From RGIG8368 sp045540275 (GTDB lineage: Bacteria > Verrucomicrobiota > Kiritimatiellia > RFP12 > UBA1067), in contig JAZQGX010000291.1 of assembly GCA_045540275.1 (NCBI GenBank), forward strand, positions 1 to 64,000: a stretch of 64,000 bases of DNA, in the 5' to 3' direction. The stretch's first letter is position 1; every line of letters begins with the position of its first letter. Below the pieces are notes generated by a model. The model saw only the letters and a list, made by a program, of their open reading frames with translations. It ran no database searches and was not told the DNA's origin. A program made the translations under genes and the position numbers. Shown here piece after piece: positions 25,960 to 34,050 of the stretch.

Positions 25960-26026
25960 CTATTACCTGTCACCTATTACCTCTAACCTAAAGAAAGGTA
26001 AGAAGTAAGAGGTAAAAGGTAATAAG
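25959..26026 (+). repeat. Heptamer-rich inverted-repeat tail of copy A
   Basis: Tandem CTATTAC-type heptamers on the left (CCTATTACCTGTCACCTATT) face a purine-rich right arm (GGTAAGAAGTAAGAGGTAAA), so the strand can fold into a long imperfect hairpin around AAAGAAA. The same tail follows copy C. Confidence 0.75.
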
Positions 26027-26061
26027 TTGTGTCAAACTGCCAAACTGTAAAACTGGCCCTA

Positions 26062-26241
26062 CTTGCAAACTACATTCGTCCGCACCGTAATCTCATTCCA
26101 AATGTTGCCAGTGTGAAAGTGTTGCCAATACCAATTGCCAATTCCAATCAACGATCTCCCAATCTCCCAATCTCCGAGTCTCCCCGTAGCGAAAGCAATA
26201 TGGAATGGGATTTCTCTCGCAGAGGCCGCCGAGTCGCGGAG
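26062..26241 (+). repeat. ~175-bp interspersed repeat, copy B (overlaps the 3' end of the kinase gene)
   Basis: Very close to copy A from CCGCACCGTAATCTCATT to CTCTCGCAGAGGCCGC, with an extra CCCAATCT unit. It is preceded by GTCAAACTGCCAAACTG (26030 on), also found before copy C. Its minus strand supplies the last ~45 codons and the stop of the Ser/Thr kinase gene. Confidence 0.85.
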
Positions 26242-27346
26242 CTATGGGAGGGCGAGCGTCCTCGCGAGCCGAATTCCCATTCGCATCAGAAAGTCCTTGT
26301 TGCCAATACCAAACGCCGGCAACGGCGAGACCGAGGGTGGCGACGACGGCGAGGATAGCGGCTCGCGAGGACGCTCGCCCTCCCAGCGGGGACGCTCGCG
26401 CTCCCGACATACGCCCGCCCTGTAGCGCGTCAACGAACTCGGAACATGAAGCGAAACGATCCTTGCGCTTCTTGGCCAAGGCCTTGGTCAGTGCGAAACG
26501 GATGGTCTTCGGTAAATCTGATGGCGGATTAAAGGCCCTATTACCAACAACATTCATCATCAATACAGGATCACCTGTATCGAACACCGAAGCGAAAGGA
26601 ACTTCGCCTGTAATAAGTTCATAAAAAAGAACGGCGAGCGAATATTGATCTGTTTCGAACCCCTGTTTCTCACCCAACCACTGCTCGGGCGCCATATAGG
26701 GGCGCGTACCCGACGTATCGGTTATACTCTGAGAGACGCGGCTCATTGAGGAGCGAATTTCGGCGGCAAGGCCAAAGTCGAGAACACGCGCGGTGATCTT
26801 TCCATCCGTCCCGGTCTCAATCATAACGTTCGCAGGCTTAATATCACGATGAAGAATCTTTTCTTCGTGTGCGTAATCGAGCGCGGATGCGATTTGCCGC
26901 GTAATTTCGAGCGCCTTATCCAAGGGGACTTTGCCGTCAGGAAACTGCTTACGCCATTGCGATAGCGTAACGCCAGGCGCGTACTGCATTACAACGAGAG
27001 TGTCACCATTAAAGACGCGCAGTTTTTCAGCATCGGACTTGTCGTCGTAAAAAGCCTTTTCAACCTTCTGCAGATGAAGCGCCGCCGCGATATTCGGATG
27101 ATGAAGGCGCGAAACTAAAGCGAAATTATTTCGAACATTTTCTAATTCTTTCTTATTTAAGCGAACAAGCGGCGGCAAGCCCTTTACCGCGACCTCGATC
27201 CCAGCGACCGTATCGCGAGCGAGATATACGCAGCCGAACCCACCACCGCCAAGCTCGCGGATAAGCTCATACTGGTCGATACGACCGAGCGATGCGCCCG
27301 CATCAGGGCGCATCGTCACCGCATTGTTCATCAAATTTTCGTTCAT
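26093..27346 (-). CDS. Ser/Thr protein kinase (Hanks type) with a C-terminus made of repeat DNA
   Basis: Residues 26-310 are a complete eukaryotic-like kinase: glycine loop LGGGGFGCVYLAR, VAVK (Lys55), HRDIKPANVM (166-175), DFGLA (190-194), GTRPYMAPEQW, and ASALDYAHEEK before the catalytic loop. It is followed by a single membrane segment (AILAVVATLGLAVAGVWYW, 330-348), so the kinase would face the cytoplasm. Residues ~311-330 are encoded by the 25-bp motif and its degenerate copy, and residues ~358-417 by the other motif copy and repeat B. The natural extracytoplasmic sensor domain seems lost or replaced. It lies 12 bases downstream of the AAA/DUF4143 gene. No Shine-Dalgarno sequence is seen at the ATG. 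Substrates are unknown. Confidence 0.88.
   Translation of the reverse strand: MNENLMNNAVTMRPDAGASLGRIDQYELIRELGGGGFGCVYLARDTVAGIEVAVKGLPPLVRLNKKELENVRNNFALVSRLHHPNIAAALHLQKVEKAFYDDKSDAEKLRVFNGDTLVVMQYAPGVTLSQWRKQFPDGKVPLDKALEITRQIASALDYAHEEKILHRDIKPANVMIETGTDGKITARVLDFGLAAEIRSSMSRVSQSITDTSGTRPYMAPEQWLGEKQGFETDQYSLAVLFYELITGEVPFASVFDTGDPVLMMNVVGNRAFNPPSDLPKTIRFALTKALAKKRKDRFASCSEFVDALQGGRMSGARASPLGGRASSRAAILAVVATLGLAVAGVWYWQQGLSDANGNSAREDARPPIAPRLGGLCERNPIPYCFRYGETRRLGDWEIVDWNWQLVLATLSHWQHLE
26246..26270 (+). repeat. 25-bp GC-rich motif, direct orientation
   Basis: Begins GGGAGGGCGAGCGTCCTCGC and ends GAGCC. An inverted copy lies at 26360-26384, and further copies at 28700-28724 and (partly) 29012-29031. 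The motif contains a partial internal palindrome. From memory, similar motifs are common in PVC genomes, where they are translated as GRASSRAA or ARED ARPP. Confidence 0.8.
26360..26384 (-). repeat. 25-bp GC-rich motif, inverted copy
   Basis: Exact reverse complement of 26246-26270, with 89 bases between them. A degenerate extra copy (GGGGACGCTCGCGCTCCC) follows at 26388-26405. In the kinase frame it is translated as GGRASSRAA. Confidence 0.8.
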
Positions 27347-27358
27347 AATTTCATCAAA

Positions 27359-28561
27359 TCAATTCGCTGCAAGAAGATAATCCGGTAGATAATAATGCTT
27401 GATTCCTCCATTTGAAAAATCAAATTTATCCATTGAAAGCACTACTTTATCATACTGATCTGGAACTAGGCGAAGTGATGAGAACTCACGTTCACGAGTC
27501 TCATCCGTAGGCATCAGATAAGAGACTTGTAAATAAATTCTATCACCATCTCTTTCGCAAACAAAATCAACTTCTTTTTCCTTAACACGACCGATCGTCA
27601 CCTTATACCCCCGACGCTTCATCTCACAAAATACAACCGTTTCCAATAACTGATTAACGTCTCTCAATGGTGACGAGGCGACATTCGCATTTCTCATACC
27701 AGTATCTACTACATAATACTTTTCATCAACACTCAAAATACGTTTTCCAATTAAATCCTCACGTTCTGCCTTATAAATTAAAAAAGCCTCTTCACACGCC
27801 TTAATATAATTCAAAACGGTAGATGGTGCCGTAACGCAATGTTCACTCTTTAAAAAATCTACAATTCGCCTAGTTGAAAAAACATGGCCAGTCTCAGTCA
27901 TAACGAATCGAATAATTCTCTCCAACAAATCGACATCACGAATCGCCTTTCGCCTGACGACATCTTTCAGCAATATCGCCCCGTAGACGTCTCGCAAATA
28001 TCGCTTTGAAGGATCCTCCTTATAACTAACCTCCGAGAGAAACGGCATTCCACCAAATCTCAAATACTTCATAAAAGATTCTTCTGAATTGACAGAATTC
28101 GAGGCTTCCAAAAATTCTGCATAAGAAAATGGAGTAAGCGCAAATTCGACATATCGACCCGTTAGATAGGTAGACAACTCGCTAGAAAGCATTTTGGAAT
28201 TAGACCCGGTAATATAAACATCGGCATTCTCGCGTTTCCGAATGGAATTAACCGTTTTTTCCCAGCCCTCGATATCATGAACCTCATCAAGAAATATATA
28301 TGTTTTGCGATTGGCATTCTTCTCCAAAAACTGAGACAACTCTTCAAACAACACACCTTGCTTAAGATATTTAGCGTTTAACTCATCATCTAAATCTAGA
28401 TAAAAAACAGGCGCTCTCTTATCTATTTCTTTTACAATCAAATCCCTAATTTGTGACATCAGCACCGACTTACCACAACGGCGTATACCGGTTATAACCT
28501 TAACCACACCCGTACCGATAAACGGACGTATCGCTTCTATTATTTTTTTGCGAATTACCAT
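27359..28561 (-). CDS. AAA family ATPase with DUF4143 domain
   Basis: A 400-residue protein of the widespread AAA_14/DUF4143 family. The N-terminal ATPase has Walker A GIRRCGKSVL (~24-33) and Walker B TYIFLDEVHDIEGWE, then VYITGSNSKMLSSELSTYL. The C-terminal DUF4143 part has YYVVDTGMRNANVA and ends in a PD-(D/E)XK-like patch (KEVDFVCERDGDRIYLQVSY). The family's function is not settled. The gene is clearly more AT-rich than its neighbours, which points to recent acquisition. The start at 28561 has AAAGGG eight bases upstream; the ATG at 28567 is only two bases from it. A strong promoter with paired palindromes precedes it. Confidence 0.9.
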   Translation of the reverse strand: MVIRKKIIEAIRPFIGTGVVKVITGIRRCGKSVLMSQIRDLIVKEIDKRAPVFYLDLDDELNAKYLKQGVLFEELSQFLEKNANRKTYIFLDEVHDIEGWEKTVNSIRKRENADVYITGSNSKMLSSELSTYLTGRYVEFALTPFSYAEFLEASNSVNSEESFMKYLRFGGMPFLSEVSYKEDPSKRYLRDVYGAILLKDVVRRKAIRDVDLLERIIRFVMTETGHVFSTRRIVDFLKSEHCVTAPSTVLNYIKACEEAFLIYKAEREDLIGKRILSVDEKYYVVDTGMRNANVASSPLRDVNQLLETVVFCEMKRRGYKVTIGRVKEKEVDFVCERDGDRIYLQVSYLMPTDETREREFSSLRLVPDQYDKVVLSMDKFDFSNGGIKHYYLPDYLLAAN

Positions 28562-28583
28562 TATCATCACCCTTTCGATCGCT

Positions 28584-28647
28584 ATTATATCAAAAGTTAT
28601 AACTCTCAAACAACAAGAAAAATAAAAATTTGAGAGTTATAACTCTC
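28584..28647 (-). promoter_or_regulatory. Promoter and twin-palindrome operator of the AAA/DUF4143 gene
   Basis: Minus strand: -35 TTGTTT (28613-28608), 18-base spacer, -10 TATAAT (28589-28584). The spacer carries AGTTATAACT (28595-28604) inside TTGAGAGTTATAACT. A perfect 16-bp palindrome GAGAGTTATAACTCTC lies at 28632-28647. The two centres are exactly 40 bases apart, about four helical turns, so two protein dimers could bind the same face. Confidence 0.6.
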
Positions 28648-28699
28648 GAATATAAAAGGCAAAGCCCGGTCGAAGACCGCTTCGCAAATGAGAGGTCTC

Positions 28700-28724
28700 G
28701 GGAGGGCGAGCGTCCTCGCGAGCC
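28700..28724 (+). repeat. 25-bp GC-rich motif
   Basis: Same sequence and orientation as 26246-26270. It sits upstream of the AAA gene promoter and just before repeat C. The gap 28648-29096 contains only repeats; no gene is seen. Confidence 0.8.
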
Positions 28725-28765
28725 GCAACGGATTGTCAAACTGCCAAACTCGCTAACTGCCCCTA

Positions 28766-28935
28766 CTTGCAAACTTCATTCTTCCGTACCGTAATCTCAT
28801 TTTGAATGTTGCCAGTGTGCTAATGTTGCCAATTCCAATTGCCAATACCAATCAATAATCTCCCAACCTCCTAATCTCCTAATCTCCCAGCAGCGAAAGC
28901 AATATTTTTTGAGGCCTCTAACAGAGTGCGCGGAA
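28766..28935 (+). repeat. ~175-bp interspersed repeat, copy C
   Basis: Same block order as copies A and B (ACCGTAATCTCATTTTGAAT, TTGCCAGTGTG, GCGAAAGCAATAT) but diverged at its right end. It is preceded by GTCAAACTGCCAAACTCGCT. Together with copy B it brackets the kinase/AAA gene pair as direct repeats. Confidence 0.8.
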
Positions 28936-29010
28936 CCTATTACCTATTACCTGTTACCTATTACCTCTTGCCTAAAGAAAGGTAAGAAGTAAGAGGTAAA
29001 AGGTAAGAAG
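28936..29010 (+). repeat. Heptamer-rich inverted-repeat tail of copy C
   Basis: CCTATTACCTATTACCTGTT and further heptamers, then AAAGAAAGGTAAGAAGTAAG. The right arm is nearly identical to that of copy A. Confidence 0.75.
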
Positions 29011-29011
29011 T

Positions 29012-29031
29012 GCGAGGATGCTCGCCCTCCC
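29012..29031 (-). repeat. Partial GC-rich motif, inverted
   Basis: GCGAGGATGCTCGCCCTCCC matches the reverse complement of the 25-bp motif with one change. With 28700-28724 it flanks repeat C as an inverted pair. Confidence 0.65.
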
Positions 29032-29096
29032 GTGCGCAGGGATACTTACCCAGCGTTTCGGTAAAACGCCATTGATCGCAAGAGTGTCCAAAAGGC

Positions 29097-30143
29097 TCAA
29101 ATATTCGATTTAACCGCACTGACGAAATAGGACAGCGGAGGGATGCGGATCACCCGACGGAAAAGCGTGGCATCCGTCATTTTACGAATAATTCGCCTCC
29201 TGTCCCTCGATATCTCCCCGCGCAAGGTTAACAACTCCGAGAATATCGAAATATCACTATTGAACACCTTGACGTTTCCACGAAGCAGATGCACCAGCGC
29301 ATGAACGGACATCACAACCGCATATAACGGGATAATCGTCACCCTGCCCCAAAAACCAAGATTAACCCCGAGTGAATAAAATGAGTTGCGTATATACTGT
29401 CGCATTATCTCTGTACGGTCAAACTTGTTGCTGGTATAACCACACAAATGCTCAATCGGCTTTGTCGGCAGATACCACACTTCATACCCCGCTAGCCATA
29501 CCCGATGGCAGAAATCAGACTCCTCATAGTAAGAGCGGAAATGATCATAGAACAAAAAACCAACTCCGCCGTTGCACTGCTCGCCAGCCAGAAAACGGGG
29601 AAACATCATAAAAGCACCCATCACTGAAAAACAGCGGGACGGTTTTTCAAGTCCGGGCCGATCAAGGGGCACCCCAAAGGCGCGTGCATACTGAAATCCA
29701 AACGGCGTGAGAAAAGAACCGCAACCACCGGCAATCCGCTCTCCAAAGCGCGGCAAGACAATCGACCCCTGCACCACTCCGCATTCAGGATGACGCTCGA
29801 GAAATTCAACCATATCCTCGATCGAACGGCGCGAGTGTACGATTGTATCGTTATTCAGCAGCAACACCCACCTGCCGGTACAATACGGCATCGCGAGATT
29901 GTTGCCGCCAGCAAAACCGAGATTACCAGGAGATGCCACATAGATTGCGCGCGGATGTTCCGCCACAAGCCTCGCCGTCGTGTTTTCTCCTCCATCTTCC
30001 GCGGGAGAATTGTCAACCACCACAACCTGCGCCTCACCTCCGCAGGTTTCCCGCAACGAGGCAAGACACCGCTCCAACACATCGTCTCCCTTATAGGTGA
30101 CGATAATGATCGATACGTCGCGCAAGCCAGTCTCGCTTTTCAT
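29097..30143 (-). CDS. Glycosyltransferase family 2 (rhamnosyltransferase-like)
   Basis: A 348-residue GT-A fold enzyme. The nucleotide-sugar-binding strand is VSIIIVTYKGDDVLERCLAS near the N-terminus. GNLGFAGGNNLAM follows, then the metal-binding VLLLNNDTIV, and the acceptor-side YYEESDFCHRVWLAGYEV with the usual E-D pair. A hydrophobic C-terminal helix (IIPLYAVVMSVHALVHLL) suggests membrane attachment. The layout is like WbbL-type rhamnosyltransferases of surface polysaccharides, but the sugar is not certain. Its ATG overlaps the metH stop by four bases, so it is the last gene of the long operon beginning near 39.5 kb. There is no polysaccharide cluster around it. Confidence 0.85.
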   Translation of the reverse strand: MKSETGLRDVSIIIVTYKGDDVLERCLASLRETCGGEAQVVVVDNSPAEDGGENTTARLVAEHPRAIYVASPGNLGFAGGNNLAMPYCTGRWVLLLNNDTIVHSRRSIEDMVEFLERHPECGVVQGSIVLPRFGERIAGGCGSFLTPFGFQYARAFGVPLDRPGLEKPSRCFSVMGAFMMFPRFLAGEQCNGGVGFLFYDHFRSYYEESDFCHRVWLAGYEVWYLPTKPIEHLCGYTSNKFDRTEIMRQYIRNSFYSLGVNLGFWGRVTIIPLYAVVMSVHALVHLLRGNVKVFNSDISIFSELLTLRGEISRDRRRIIRKMTDATLFRRVIRIPPLSYFVSAVKSNI

Positions 30144-32560
30144 GGCTGCCGATCTCCGCTGCGCAAAACACCCTCGGCAAAGCGAACCGCTTCCATCGCA
30201 TCCGCCGCATACGCATCCGAACCGATCCTTCTGGCATACTCGGCATTGAGCACGGCACCGCCGACAACGACCTTGCAGCCAGGTGCCTCTTTGCGCAATA
30301 AGGCAATCGTCTCCTCCATTGCCGGAACCGTCGTTGTCATCAGCGCACTCAATCCCACCAACGGAACCTTGTGCTTGACCACATAATCAACAATCTCACC
30401 CGCCGCCACATCCTTGCCGAGATCCGCCACCGCGAAGCCGTAGTTTTCCAGCATCATTTTGACAATGTTTTTTCCAATGTCATGAATATCCCCCTTCACG
30501 GTGGCCACGACGATTTCAACATCCGCGCCTTCCGCCGAACCATTCCCGACCACCGCCGCCTTGATCTGCTCAAATGCGTGCTTCGCCGCTTCGGCACTCA
30601 TCAGCAGCTGCGGCAGATAAACGCGCTTTGCTTCAAAACCGGAGCCTACCGCATCCAGCGCCGGCACGATTTCACCGCGCACGATGTCGATTGGAGCGAC
30701 ATTCTCCAAAAGCAACTTCGCGGCAAGTTCCGCCGCACGGTCACAGAGTCCGCATGCTATTGCGCCCCTCAGCGTCTTCGAATCGGCGGACGCTGGCGAT
30801 GCGACGCCCGGCGGCACCGTAACCGACGTCTCCTGAAACGACGAAGCCGCAGCGATGTATCCGGCGCAATTGGCATCCTTTGCCGCCAGTGCCCGAAACG
30901 CATGGTAGGTCTTCATCATTGCCTGCGAGAACGGATTCATTATCGCCGCCGACAATCCCCGTTCTAGCGCCATGGCGAAAAACACCGAATTGACAGTGTC
31001 GCGCGAAGGCAGTCCGAATGACACGTTCGAAACCCCGAGCGAGGTGCAGCAACCCAGTTCGTCGCGAATGCGAGAAAGAGCTCCGAGGGTGATTTCCGCC
31101 GCATGCGCGTCTGCACTGACCGCCATCGTCAGCGTGTCAAAAATTATATCCCTCCTGTCTATTCCGTAGCGCTTGGCGGTTTCCACGATTCGGCGCGCGA
31201 TTTCCACGCGACCCTCAACCGTCCCAGGTATCCCGTTCTCGTCGAGCGTCAATGCTATCACCGAGCCGCCGTATTTTTTCACCAGCGGGAACACCAACTC
31301 CATGCTCTCCTGTTTGCCGCTGACGGAATTTATCAGCGCTTTCCCGTTGTAGATGCGCAGCGCCCTCTCCATCGCCTCCGGAGAGGAGGTGTCGATCTGA
31401 AGCGGCACATCAACGACGTTCTGAAGTTCTCGCACCAGCAACTCAAGCACCTCGCCCTCGTCAATACCGGGCATTCCGGCATTCACGTCCAGCACCGCCG
31501 CACCGCAGGCGCACTGCCTGATTCCCTCGTCGAGAACATAGGCGACGTCACGTTCTGCCAATGCCTGCTTGAGCCGCTTCTTGCCCGTCGGATTGATTCG
31601 CTCCCCGATCAGTATCGGTTCATTGCCGAATTCAACCGTTCGCGTCCTTGAAGATATCACGGTCGAATTTTTCCGCGCCGCTTCGCACGGCTTCAATCCG
31701 CCCACCGCCGCAACGGTTTTGCAGATAAACTCAGGCGAGCTCCCGCAGCAGCCCCCGACAATCCGCACGCCTTTTTCAACCGCTGTCTTGATTTCGGCGG
31801 CGAATTCTACGGGAGTGACATCAAAGATGGTTTTCCCGTTCTCCTCGCGCGGAAGCCCGGCGTTGGGCTTGAACAACACAGGACGCGATGTACAGGCAAG
31901 GATCCTTTCAACCACGTTGCACAGCTCGCGTGGTCCAAGCGAACAGTTTGCGCCGATTGCATCGGCTCCCATCGCATCGAGCATCACCGCCATCGCCTCC
32001 GGCGTACTGCCGTTCATCATGCGCCCGTCGCTTCCGTATGCGCAAGATACCAGCACCGGCAGAGAACTGTTCTCCTTCGCCGCCAGCAACGCCGCTTTCG
32101 TCTCAAGACTGTCGCCCATCGTCTCGATCAGTATCAGATCCGCTCCGCACGAAACCCCCAGCCGAACACTTTGCGCGAATATTTTGACCGCCTCCTCAAA
32201 ATCAAGGTCGCCGAAGGGCTTGAGCAGTTTTCCCGTAGGCCCGATATCCAGCGCCACGAATTTTTTCTGTCCTCCGGCCGAGGATTCGCGGGCTGCAAAC
32301 GCATTAGCGAAAGCCGCCTCGACCGTCCGCCGCAAATCGCCTTTTGAATATTTGAGAAGGTTGGCCCCGAAGGTGTTGGTCCCAATCACATTCGAGCCTG
32401 CATCGTAATAACGGCGATGAATGTCGATAACCACCTCGGGGCGGGACAAATTCCAGTTTTCCGGCATCTCACCCGGACGCAGTCCCGCCCGCTGCAGCAT
32501 TGTACCCATCGCTCCATCCAATACGACCAACTCTTTTTTTAAAAAATCAGAAAACATCAT
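30140..32560 (-). CDS. metH: Cobalamin-dependent methionine synthase lacking the activation domain
   Basis: Transfers methyl from methyl-THF to homocysteine through cobalamin. The 806 residues hold the homocysteine domain (1-~290; LDGAMGTMLQ, zinc cysteines in GANCSLGP and GGCCGSSPE), the pterin domain (~310-560; LIGERINPTGKKRLKQAL), the B12 cap helices, and the cobalamin domain with DIHDIGKNIV near residue 690. The AdoMet-binding activation domain of E. coli-type MetH (about 330 residues) is absent. The next gene upstream, five bases away, encodes a separate activation-type protein, and metF precedes that. A GAGGAA Shine-Dalgarno sequence lies before the ATG pair at 32560/32557. No cobalamin riboswitch is possible in the five-base gap. 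Confidence 0.95.
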   Translation of the reverse strand: MMFSDFLKKELVVLDGAMGTMLQRAGLRPGEMPENWNLSRPEVVIDIHRRYYDAGSNVIGTNTFGANLLKYSKGDLRRTVEAAFANAFAARESSAGGQKKFVALDIGPTGKLLKPFGDLDFEEAVKIFAQSVRLGVSCGADLILIETMGDSLETKAALLAAKENSSLPVLVSCAYGSDGRMMNGSTPEAMAVMLDAMGADAIGANCSLGPRELCNVVERILACTSRPVLFKPNAGLPREENGKTIFDVTPVEFAAEIKTAVEKGVRIVGGCCGSSPEFICKTVAAVGGLKPCEAARKNSTVISSRTRTVEFGNEPILIGERINPTGKKRLKQALAERDVAYVLDEGIRQCACGAAVLDVNAGMPGIDEGEVLELLVRELQNVVDVPLQIDTSSPEAMERALRIYNGKALINSVSGKQESMELVFPLVKKYGGSVIALTLDENGIPGTVEGRVEIARRIVETAKRYGIDRRDIIFDTLTMAVSADAHAAEITLGALSRIRDELGCCTSLGVSNVSFGLPSRDTVNSVFFAMALERGLSAAIMNPFSQAMMKTYHAFRALAAKDANCAGYIAAASSFQETSVTVPPGVASPASADSKTLRGAIACGLCDRAAELAAKLLLENVAPIDIVRGEIVPALDAVGSGFEAKRVYLPQLLMSAEAAKHAFEQIKAAVVGNGSAEGADVEIVVATVKGDIHDIGKNIVKMMLENYGFAVADLGKDVAAGEIVDYVVKHKVPLVGLSALMTTTVPAMEETIALLRKEAPGCKVVVGGAVLNAEYARRIGSDAYAADAMEAVRFAEGVLRSGDRQP

Positions 32561-32564
32561 ATCA

Positions 32565-33173
32565 CTATTCCTCTTTCGCGGCGCCGATTATACCGGCCAC
32601 CGCCGTAACAGATTTGGAAGGCGACATCGACATACTGTCATTCAAGGTCAACCCGATTGCCCGCGGGCAATCAAGAACTGAAAACAGCTCTTTCTGGAAG
32701 GCTAGCGGCAAATCCCCGTAGCCGGGACTGAATCTCGGGGTAAGCCGGAACTCCTGCGCCTGCCGCGCACAGAAAAAATCACACAACGACTCAATCCGCT
32801 CGATTCCTATCGCCTGCAGCATCAATGCCCGCGACGGCGACACTCTCCCGTATTTCGAAATGAGCAGATCCATGCCGATGCCGAGCGTCGCCGAAAAAAG
32901 CAGGATCCCGTCGCACGGCTCGAGCAGACGCGCCAGCGATGACGAGACGACCGACAGGAGACCAAACTGGCACCGCGAACCGACGCAGCGACAAGGCAAT
33001 CTGCGCCAACAGACCCGATAGGACAACACCGGCAGCGCCTCATCCAACGCGTCCTCAAGAAGCGCCCCGATCATGCCGGCGGAATCTGCGCTTCCGGCAT
33101 AGCGAAGAATCGTTCTACGCTCCGGTGGGGGCGGCTCGAAAGTTGCGGTGTATAACGGCGTCGTATCCATCAT
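32565..33173 (-). CDS. Stand-alone methionine synthase activation-domain protein
   Basis: A 202-residue protein whose C-terminal half matches the MetH activation domain: FRLTPRFSPGYGDLPL carries the AdoMet-binding RxSPGYG motif, followed by SMSPSKSVTAVAGIIG. The middle (LLFSATLGIGMDLLISKYG) also fits the domain. It should bind SAM and flavodoxin or another reductant and reactivate oxidised cob(II)alamin in the neighbouring three-domain MetH. The first ATG (33173) overlaps the metF stop. A cysteine-rich patch (CWRRLPCRCVGSRCQFG, ~54-70) is unusual for the classical domain; it could bind metal or be accidental. Confidence 0.88.
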   Translation of the reverse strand: MMDTTPLYTATFEPPPPERRTILRYAGSADSAGMIGALLEDALDEALPVLSYRVCWRRLPCRCVGSRCQFGLLSVVSSSLARLLEPCDGILLFSATLGIGMDLLISKYGRVSPSRALMLQAIGIERIESLCDFFCARQAQEFRLTPRFSPGYGDLPLAFQKELFSVLDCPRAIGLTLNDSMSMSPSKSVTAVAGIIGAAKEE

Positions 33174-34048
33174 TTCCCAATTATCTCGGAAACATTGCGC
33201 AGCACCGCGGCGGCGACATCCGGTTTGTTCATAGTGTAGACATGCACATTGGTTATGCCGTTGGCGTACAGATCGATAATCTGATCGGTGGCATACGCAA
33301 TTCCCGCCTGCTTCATCGCTGCGGGGTTTGCCCCGAAACGATCGACCAGGCTCTTGAAACGTTGCGGCATAAATGAACCGGACAACTTGATTGCCCTCGC
33401 CACCTGATTAGCGTTGGTTATCGGCATAACTCCCGGCACCACCGGCACAGTGATTCCCGCTTCCCTGATTTTGTAGAGAAAGTTGTATAGCAGATTGTTG
33501 TCGAAGAACATCTGTGTGGTGAGAAACGAGCAACCTGCGTCCACCTTCTCCTTCAAGTGCCGGATATCATCCTCTTGATTTGCGCTTTCGGGATGGATTT
33601 CAGGATAGCATGCCGCACCTATGCAAAATCCATGTCCGGACTCGACAAGTTCCCGAACCAGTTCTACCGCATGGAGGTATTCCCACTTTCCATGATCTGC
33701 CCCGATACCGCTATCGGGGATGTCGCCGCGTAGAGCCATCACGTTTTTCACCCCGCTGGCCGCAATCTCGGCGATGCGCTCGCCAACCGTTCTGCGGCTT
33801 GATGAAACACAGGTCAGATGAGCCAGCGTCGGCACCGCATAACGCTCCTTGATGTTGCGTGCAATTTCCAGCGTATAGCGGCTTGTGCCACCACCTGCGC
33901 CGTAGGTCACGCTTACGAATGACGGCTCTAACGCTGCTATTGACTCGGTTGCACTTTTCACACTTTCAAAAACGCTTTCCGTTTTCGGAGGGAACACCTC
34001 AAACGAAAGCGACGGACGCCCTCGCGCCAGAATCTCGGAAATTTTCAT
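33170..34048 (-). CDS. metF: Methylenetetrahydrofolate reductase
   Basis: Flavin TIM-barrel enzyme that makes 5-methyl-THF for MetH; 292 residues, normal length. Family segments are SFEVFPPKTE, SVTYGAGGGTSRYTLE, LTCVSSSRRTVGERIAEIAASG, ALRGDIP, IGAACYPEIHPES, FLTTQMFFDN and VVPGVMPITNANQV. I choose the ATG at 34048, with GGAG eight bases upstream. A TTG at 34054 overlapping the HNH stop would add only two residues. It is the first of three consecutive genes of methionine synthesis in the operon. Confidence 0.96.
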   Translation of the reverse strand: MKISEILARGRPSLSFEVFPPKTESVFESVKSATESIAALEPSFVSVTYGAGGGTSRYTLEIARNIKERYAVPTLAHLTCVSSSRRTVGERIAEIAASGVKNVMALRGDIPDSGIGADHGKWEYLHAVELVRELVESGHGFCIGAACYPEIHPESANQEDDIRHLKEKVDAGCSFLTTQMFFDNNLLYNFLYKIREAGITVPVVPGVMPITNANQVARAIKLSGSFMPQRFKSLVDRFGANPAAMKQAGIAYATDQIIDLYANGITNVHVYTMNKPDVAAAVLRNVSEIIGK

Positions 34049-34050
34049 GC

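Noticed and set aside
25784..29031. CRISPR array or insertion sequence in the repeat-rich region
   Set aside because: Repeats are ~175 bp with uneven spacing and no unique spacers of constant size, and no transposase or cas gene is present.
30140..32560. metH as a truncated pseudogene
   Set aside because: The frame is intact through the cobalamin domain and the missing fourth domain is supplied by the adjacent gene.
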